Of a stretch of DNA of 19,867 bases, positions 15,335 to 19,867 are shown in pieces. Every line of letters begins with the position of its first letter. Within the stretch, counting starts at the first letter, position 1. The DNA is from Bacteroidota bacterium. GTDB taxonomy: Bacteria > Bacteroidota > Bacteroidia > Cytophagales > Cyclobacteriaceae. Below the pieces are notes generated by a model, which saw only the letters and a program-made list of their open reading frames with translations, ran no database searches and was not told the origin of the DNA. The stretch spans positions 1-19,867 of the forward strand of contig JAEWLI010000142.1 of assembly GCA_023393375.1 (NCBI GenBank). Reading direction: 5' to 3'. Both the position numbers and the translations under genes were made by a program.

Positions 15335-15366
15335 ATTAATGACAGCTAAAATAAAATTATAACCAC

Positions 15367-16773
15367 ATGAAAATTACTATATTAACAACCATTCTTTCCA
15401 TATTATTCAGTACTTCCATGTCATGTCTGGCAAATAAGCCAGCTGGTGGATACGAGATCAAGGTAAAGGTCAACAATTTAAAGGATGATGTCTGTTACCT
15501 TGGCTATTATTTTGGCGATAAAAGGTACATTAAAGATACCGTAAATGTGGTAAATGGTACTTTTACTTTTCGGGGCGATGAAAAGCAGATAGGTGGTATT
15601 TATTTTATTTATACGCCAAACCATTATTTTGAAATCGTGATGGATGAAGGCCAGAATTTCTCCATTGAAACCGATACCGTAGATTTCATTAAGAATATGA
15701 AGGTAACAAATTCAAAAGAAAATGAATTATTCAGAGACCTTAGAATATATATTGGGGAAAGACATCAAAAAGCTTCTGTACTTTCGGAACAAATGAAAAC
15801 CGCTAAAGGCACTCCCCGGGAAGCAGAAATCAGAATGCAATTGGAATCCTTGGAAAATGAAGTTGTAACTTATCAGGATAAATTAATTTCAGAAAACCCA
15901 AACTCGTTCACAGCCCTTGTATTAAAGTCTACCAAGCGAATTGATATTCCTGAAGCTCCTGTTGGTGCAAATGGGGAGCAGGATCCTGACTTCCAGTTTA
16001 ATTATTATAAAACACATTTTTTTGATCATATTGATTTTACTGATCCGCGTTTTTTACGTACTAATTTTTTCCACAATAAGATCATGGAATATATGGAAAA
16101 ACTCACGGTGCCTCACCCTGACTCAATATCAAAAGCAGCTCAATATCTGATAGACAAGACAAAAGATAATAACGATATGTTCAGATACATGCTCGTGACA
16201 CTGACCAGCAAGTACGAAACTTCTGAGATTATGGGTATGGATAAGGTGTTTGTGGACCTTGCTGAAAAATATTATTTAAAAGGGAGGGCAGATTGGGCCG
16301 ATACCTCAGTGGTCAATAAAATAAAAACTAAAGTCAGTGATATAAAACCTAATTTAATAGGCAACACTGCCCCACAACTTGTTCTTTACGACTCGCTTAA
16401 GCGTCCGGTAAATGTATTAGGATCTAAATCCAAATTTAAGGTACTTTTCTTCTTCGATCCTGATTGTGGACATTGTAAAACCACTGCGCCTAAGTTAAAG
16501 GGTATTTATAAAGATTTGCAAAGCCGGGGAGTAAATGTAATAGGTGTAAGTACCGATGTTAATTTAGAAGCAATGAAGGATTTTTATAAGGAATTGTCAT
16601 TACCATGGATAACTTTTGCCGACTTGGCGGGCCAAAGAAAAACTTATAATATCGTATCAACCCCTGTAATTTATATTTTGGATGCAAACAATAAAATCAT
16701 TGCTAAAAAATTGGATGTGGAACAAATTATGGGATTTATTGATCATCAAATAAGCCTGGAGAAAAAAGGATAG
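15367..16773 (+). CDS. Exported thioredoxin-fold (TlpA-like) protein with DUF4369-type N-terminus
   Basis: 468-aa protein with a signal peptide; Cys20 in TSMSC may be a lipidation site, although the lipobox is imperfect. The first domain (about 28-110) is beta-rich with 'GYYFGDKRYIKDTVNVVNGTFTFRGDE' spacing, as in DUF4369 domains. A helical middle part (about 115-325) follows. The C-terminal thioredoxin-like domain (about 330-465) has NTAPQLVLYD, the redox motif PDCGHCK (Cys367, Cys370) and the cis-proline in VSTPVIYILD (Pro433). CGHC is the active site of a protein-disulfide or other thiol oxidoreductase. Bacteroidota have many such TlpA/AhpC-type envelope proteins. It would act in the periplasm or at the outer-membrane inner face. 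It is divergent from the TetR gene and its stop is 4 nt from the stop of the convergent channel gene. Confidence 0.88.
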   Translation: MKITILTTILSILFSTSMSCLANKPAGGYEIKVKVNNLKDDVCYLGYYFGDKRYIKDTVNVVNGTFTFRGDEKQIGGIYFIYTPNHYFEIVMDEGQNFSIETDTVDFIKNMKVTNSKENELFRDLRIYIGERHQKASVLSEQMKTAKGTPREAEIRMQLESLENEVVTYQDKLISENPNSFTALVLKSTKRIDIPEAPVGANGEQDPDFQFNYYKTHFFDHIDFTDPRFLRTNFFHNKIMEYMEKLTVPHPDSISKAAQYLIDKTKDNNDMFRYMLVTLTSKYETSEIMGMDKVFVDLAEKYYLKGRADWADTSVVNKIKTKVSDIKPNLIGNTAPQLVLYDSLKRPVNVLGSKSKFKVLFFFDPDCGHCKTTAPKLKGIYKDLQSRGVNVIGVSTDVNLEAMKDFYKELSLPWITFADLAGQRKTYNIVSTPVIYILDANNKIIAKKLDVEQIMGFIDHQISLEKKG

Positions 16774-16777
16774 CAAG

Positions 16778-17566
16778 TCAGGGATTTAATTTGCTGCCAC
16801 AGTACTTGCAATGTTTGGCATCTGTATCATGACCTTCTCGACTGCATTGGGGGCATGCTTGGGTGGATATACCGCCACTTTTAGCCTCCTTTATCAGCTC
16901 TGCAGAGACAATTCCTGTTGGCACAGCGATGATGGCATAACCAATGATCATTATTATGGTAGCCATCGCCTGTCCTATAATTGTGTGCGGAACAATGTCG
17001 CCATACCCAACTGTAGTAAGTGTGATTACAGCCCAATAAATGCTTACAGGAATACTTGTAAATCCATTTTTTTCCCCTTCAACCACATACATTAAAGTTC
17101 CCATAATCAGCACTACACTGATTACAGTAGATAAAAATACGGTGATCTTAAATCTTCCTGATCTTAAAGCCTTAACCAGGACATTGGCCTCTTTCACATG
17201 TCGAGTTAATTTCAGAATGCGATACACCCTTAACAGACGTATTGCCCTGATGATGATCAGTGATTGTGCTCCTGTTAAAATTAAACTTAAATAGGTGGGT
17301 ATGATAGAGAGTAAATCAATAATACCCAAGAAGCTGGTCATGTACTTGAGTGGCCTACCGATCGAAATTATTCTGGCAAAATATTCTATGGTAAAGATGA
17401 TGGTAAAGATCCATTCAAGAGTGCGGAGTAGAGTGCCATACGAAGTTGCTACAGATTTGACACTTTCTAATACTGCCACCATCACACTAGCTATGATAGT
17501 AAATAAAAGAATAACATCGAACGTTTTTCCTGCCGGAGTATCTGCTTCGTAAATAATCTCGTGCAT
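16778..17566 (-). CDS. Voltage-gated K+ channel with C-terminal zinc ribbon
   Basis: 262-aa protein with six membrane segments. S1 is at about 15-34, S2 about 48-68, S3 about 77-97, S4 about 103-120 with the voltage-sensor arginines R107, R110, R113 and R116 (IRAIRLLRVYRILK), S5 about 139-162, the pore loop with the selectivity filter TVGYGD (185-190), and S6 about 198-222. This is the Kv/KvAP-type layout of a tetrameric inner-membrane potassium channel. The last 25 residues contain CPQC (238, 241) and CKYC (253, 256), a four-cysteine zinc ribbon on the cytoplasmic side, joined by a short linker. Bacterial channels of this size usually end soon after S6, so the ribbon is an added module that might sense metal or redox state, or help assembly. 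ATG at 17566; no clear promoter seen. Confidence 0.92.
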   Translation of the reverse strand: MHEIIYEADTPAGKTFDVILLFTIIASVMVAVLESVKSVATSYGTLLRTLEWIFTIIFTIEYFARIISIGRPLKYMTSFLGIIDLLSIIPTYLSLILTGAQSLIIIRAIRLLRVYRILKLTRHVKEANVLVKALRSGRFKITVFLSTVISVVLIMGTLMYVVEGEKNGFTSIPVSIYWAVITLTTVGYGDIVPHTIIGQAMATIIMIIGYAIIAVPTGIVSAELIKEAKSGGISTQACPQCSREGHDTDAKHCKYCGSKLNP

Positions 17567-17740
17567 TCTTCATTGCCAAGGTCTTAACTTATGCTTTTCT
17601 CTCATCATTTAATTACTGATTGATCTTCATCTTTAATTTATGTTAGAATAAACTTTTGATAAAGTTAGTCGTTATTTAAAATGTACAATATATTTTTTAC
17701 CATCTAAAATTTTTTTTGTTGAACTATAAAATTGAAAAGT

Positions 17741-18073
17741 ATGAAAAATAGAAAATCCTCATTAGCTGAACTCCTCAATAATGTGACCGATCTCGTGAAA
17801 TACAGAACCGGCATAGTAAAACCACCCAAGAAGAAAAAAAATACAGCTTTAGCAATTGCTGGTGCTACTACAGGTATTGCACTCGGTATTTTAGGAGGGC
17901 TGTTATTTGCTAAAGAATCTGGAAAAGAAACCAGGAAAAAAATCTCTAAAACGCTCCAGGATGCAACAAAACGTACTTCTGAGTATACATCCAAAGAGAT
18001 TGACCGTTTGAATGAATTGACCAAACAACAGATCAATAAATTACAAAAACTGAAAAAAGAAAAAGTAGGCTAA
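17741..18073 (+). CDS. YtxH-domain small membrane protein
   Basis: 110 aa from the ATG at 17741. A TTG nine bases earlier is in frame but less likely. A basic N-terminus (KPPKKKKN) leads into one glycine/alanine-rich membrane segment (about 34-56, ALAIAGATTGIALGILGGLL) followed by FAKESGKETRKKISK, the classic YtxH junction where the helix runs into a 'P/A..G.etR..i' motif. The rest is a charged, coiled-coil-like helix (SEYTSKEIDRLNELTKQQIN). YtxH proteins are often general-stress proteins of unknown mechanism. It is a single gene on the plus strand with its own intrinsic terminator and a lysine-rich composition. Confidence 0.82.
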   Translation: MKNRKSSLAELLNNVTDLVKYRTGIVKPPKKKKNTALAIAGATTGIALGILGGLLFAKESGKETRKKISKTLQDATKRTSEYTSKEIDRLNELTKQQINKLQKLKKEKVG

Positions 18074-18125
18074 AATCAATGCTTGTTTTTTTTCTTTTAT
18101 GATTTTGAATAAAAACATAAAAATA

Positions 18126-18153
18126 AAGCGCACTCAGAGTGTGCTTTTTTTTA
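18126..18153 (+). terminator. Intrinsic terminator of the YtxH gene
   Basis: AAGCGCACT (18126-18134) and AGTGTGCTT (18138-18146) form a 9-bp stem with one G-T pair and a 3-nt loop, followed by a run of T's. It lies 53 nt after the stop codon and insulates sucD from upstream transcription. Confidence 0.88.
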
Positions 18154-18181
18154 TTATCAGTGGGTAGTATGTCAATGAATG

Positions 18182-18213
18182 TTTGTAAAAAGTGGATAGA
18201 AAAATTAAATTTG
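18182..18213 (+). promoter_or_regulatory. Promoter of sucD (Bacteroidota consensus)
   Basis: TTTG (18182-18185), 20 nt, then TAAATTTG (18206-18213) match both halves of the TTTG-N19-21-TAnnTTTG pattern exactly. Transcription would start near 18219, about 20 nt before the ATG. This is the clearest promoter in the window and supports the phylum assignment. Confidence 0.75.
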
Positions 18214-18238
18214 TCAAACTTTTAGATATTTTTTCGAG

Positions 18239-19117
18239 ATGAGTGTATTGGTTAATAAAAATTCCCGGGTGATAGTGCAAGGTTTTACAGGCTCAGAAGG
18301 CACTTTTCATGCTAGCCAGATGATTGAATACGGCACTACAGTTGTAGGTGGTGTAACACCTAATAAAGGTGGCCAAATCCACTTGGATCGCCCGGTCTTT
18401 AATACTGTCCATGAAGCTGTAAAAGCAACTGATGCGAATGTGTCTATTATTTTTGTGCCTCCTGCTTTTGCCGCTGATGCGATAATGGAGTCTGCTGATG
18501 CCGGGGTTGCCGTGATTATTGCTATCACGGAAGGAATTCCAATCAGGGACATGGTAGCTGTAAAACATTTTATAAGTAATAGAAAGGTGACACTGATTGG
18601 GCCTAATTGCCCCGGTGTGATCAGTCCGGGAGAAGCGAAAGTAGGTATTATGCCAGGTTTTATTCATAAACCCGGTAACGTGGGCATAGTCTCCCGATCT
18701 GGAACTTTAACTTATGAGGCTGTTGATCAAGTCACTAAAATGGGCCTTGGTCAATCAACTTGTATTGGAATTGGTGGTGATCCCATAATTGGTACTTCTA
18801 CATTAGATGCTGTGAAACTTTTAATGAATGACCCTAAAACCGAAGGTATTATTATGATTGGTGAAATAGGAGGGGATATGGAATCGGAGGCTGCTCATTG
18901 GATAAAAGAGCATGGCACCAAACCTGTTGTGGGTTTTATAGCTGGTCAAACTGCTCCTAAAGGTCGCAGAATGGGCCATGCTGGTGCAATTGTAGGTGGT
19001 ACCGATGATACTGCTGAAGCAAAAATGAGGATTATGAAATCTTGTGGGATTCATGTGGTAGAATCACCTGCAACCATTGGTGCTATGATGGCCAAAGTAA
19101 TGGGAGTGACCGTTTAG
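18239..19117 (+). CDS. sucD: Succinate--CoA ligase (ADP/GDP-forming) subunit alpha
   Basis: 292 aa, the normal length. With the beta subunit SucC it interconverts succinyl-CoA and succinate with substrate-level phosphorylation in the TCA cycle, in the cytoplasm. The CoA-binding N-terminal Rossmann domain has QGFTGSEGTFH (14-24) and GGVTPNKGG (37-45). GPNCPGVISPGE (121-132) follows. The ligase domain has IVSRSGTLTYEA (150-161), GIGGDPIIGTSTLD (177-190) and the phosphorylated histidine H247 in RRMGHAGAIVGG. All expected residues are present. No sucC lies next to it in the window, and the gene has its own consensus promoter just upstream, so it is expressed as a separate unit. ATG at 18239; no Shine-Dalgarno sequence. 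Confidence 0.97.
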   Translation: MSVLVNKNSRVIVQGFTGSEGTFHASQMIEYGTTVVGGVTPNKGGQIHLDRPVFNTVHEAVKATDANVSIIFVPPAFAADAIMESADAGVAVIIAITEGIPIRDMVAVKHFISNRKVTLIGPNCPGVISPGEAKVGIMPGFIHKPGNVGIVSRSGTLTYEAVDQVTKMGLGQSTCIGIGGDPIIGTSTLDAVKLLMNDPKTEGIIMIGEIGGDMESEAAHWIKEHGTKPVVGFIAGQTAPKGRRMGHAGAIVGGTDDTAEAKMRIMKSCGIHVVESPATIGAMMAKVMGVTV

Positions 19118-19249
19118 CAGAATTTTTGTGAACCCCAGAACATTTGTAAGATATTAATCCTTTTCTCCATATTTTTAATGCATTATACATTATAGTGGGA
19201 ATTTATAGTTAAACATTTCGAATAAGAACGAAATTTTCCCGTTAGCCGG

Positions 19250-19281
19250 TTTTACTAAATTCAAATATATTTGTACTTTTG
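19250..19281 (+). promoter_or_regulatory. Promoter of the acyl-CoA synthetase gene
   Basis: TTTT (19250-19253), 20 nt, then TACTTTTG (19274-19281) match the Bacteroidota pattern with one mismatch in the -33 half. A second overlapping -7 match, TATATTTG (19266-19273), sits just before it but lacks a -33 partner. Transcription would start near 19287. Confidence 0.55.
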
Positions 19282-19305
19282 AATTCAGTAAATAAATCCA
19301 TTAAC

Positions 19306-19867
19306 ATGACCAATCTTTCTTATGTGCATGGAGTTAGTTCGACTCCATTGTTGGGAGAAACTATAGGTGAAAATCTCAAAAAAATTGTTCAAAAATATGG
19401 AGATCAGGAAGCACTGGTAGTCAATTATCAAAATTATCGAGCTACTTACCGTGAGTTTTGGACTCAAATAGGACAAGTCGCCAAAGGTCTATTGGCTTTT
19501 GGTATTGAAAAAGGCGACAGAGTGGGTATCTGGTCGGCCAACCGTTATGAATGGGTGATCGTACAATATGCTACTGCACGGATCGGGGCAATTCTTGTAA
19601 ATATTAACCCGGCTTACAGAACCAGCGAGTTAGAATTTGCTTTAAACCAATCACAAGTTAATATCCTATTGGCTTCTAAGGGTTTTAGAAAAACAGATTA
19701 TCTGGAAATGCTGGAAATTGTAAAACCCCAATGTCCTTCTGTTAGGGAAGTATTGATCTTGGATTATGATTGGCAGCGATTAATTGAAGCAGGTCAAGCG
19801 ATAGGCGATACCCTTTTGGAAGAAGTAGAGTCAAAGTTACAATTTGATGATCCCATCAATATTCAAT
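19306..19867 (+). CDS. Acyl-CoA synthetase (AMP-binding), N-terminal part
   Basis: An open frame from the ATG at 19306 runs off the right edge after 187 codons. It begins MTNLSYVHGVSSTPLLGETI and continues with RATYREFWTQIGQVAKGLLA, then FGIEKGDRVGIWSANRYEWV, then QYATARIGAILVNINPAYRT and SELEFALNQS. This is the N-terminal domain of adenylate-forming enzymes, closest to the medium/long-chain fatty-acyl-CoA synthetase branch that includes ACSF2, as I remember it ('SY.HG....PLLG.TIG', 'VNINPAYR..ELE.ALNQS'). The enzyme activates a carboxylic acid, probably a fatty acid, through an acyl-AMP to an acyl-CoA. The P-loop-like ATP motif and catalytic lysine lie beyond the window. It follows sucD by 188 nt and has its own promoter, so a shared operon is unlikely. 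Confidence 0.87.
   Translation, partial: MTNLSYVHGVSSTPLLGETIGENLKKIVQKYGDQEALVVNYQNYRATYREFWTQIGQVAKGLLAFGIEKGDRVGIWSANRYEWVIVQYATARIGAILVNINPAYRTSELEFALNQSQVNILLASKGFRKTDYLEMLEIVKPQCPSVREVLILDYDWQRLIEAGQAIGDTLLEEVESKLQFDDPINIQ

Noticed and set aside
17704..18036. 110-codon minus-strand open frame
   Set aside because: It lies opposite the YtxH gene, whose membrane segment, junction motif and downstream terminator support the plus strand.
19176..19185. TAATGCATTA palindrome after sucD
   Set aside because: It is a 10-bp AT-rich palindrome with no T-run after it and no stem extension, so it is not convincing as a terminator or operator.

Overview
The window looks like a chromosomal segment from an AT-rich member of the Bacteroidota, probably Cytophagales-like. 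This placement is inferred from several features. The promoters match the Bacteroidota sigma pattern TTTG-N19-21-TAnnTTTG, best seen ahead of sucD. Most start codons lack a Shine-Dalgarno sequence. The parE-parC pair, the DUF4369-type thioredoxin lipoprotein, the M61-PDZ peptidase and the PD40 protein are all of types common in this phylum. No tRNA, rRNA, CRISPR array, insertion sequence or phage gene was found.

Left part (1-9142) is entirely on the minus strand. From right to left it holds a PD40 beta-propeller protein, a polysaccharide co-polymerase fused to a degenerate tyrosine-kinase-like ATPase, a half-length TolC-family protein, topoisomerase IV (parE then parC, 27 nt apart), and the 5' end of a SanA/DUF218 membrane protein that runs off the window. 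The co-polymerase and the TolC-like protein (59 nt apart) look like an envelope-polysaccharide export pair. parE, parC and possibly sanA form a second unit.

The middle part (9143-15366) starts with a 451-bp AT-rich gap containing several inverted repeats. It then holds a secreted TPR protein (+), a small lipoprotein (-), a YebC/PmpR-family protein (-) with a textbook terminator, a 110-aa GIY-YIG-fold protein lacking the catalytic arginine (-), a secreted M61 metallopeptidase with a PDZ domain (+), and a TetR regulator (-) convergent with the peptidase.

The right part (15367-19867) holds a secreted or lipid-anchored thioredoxin-fold protein (+), a six-helix voltage-gated K+ channel ending in a zinc ribbon (-), a small YtxH-type membrane protein (+) with a strong terminator, sucD (+) without an adjacent sucC, and the start of an acyl-CoA synthetase (+) that runs off the right end.

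Most of the window is ordinary housekeeping and envelope genes. The observations most worth a second look are a clamp-binding-like QLNLF peptide at the tail of ParC, the co-polymerase/half-TolC pair with an altered Walker B and no tyrosine tail, the GIY-YIG pseudoenzyme candidate, and the zinc-ribbon K+ channel. I found no clear-cut new defence or mobile system.
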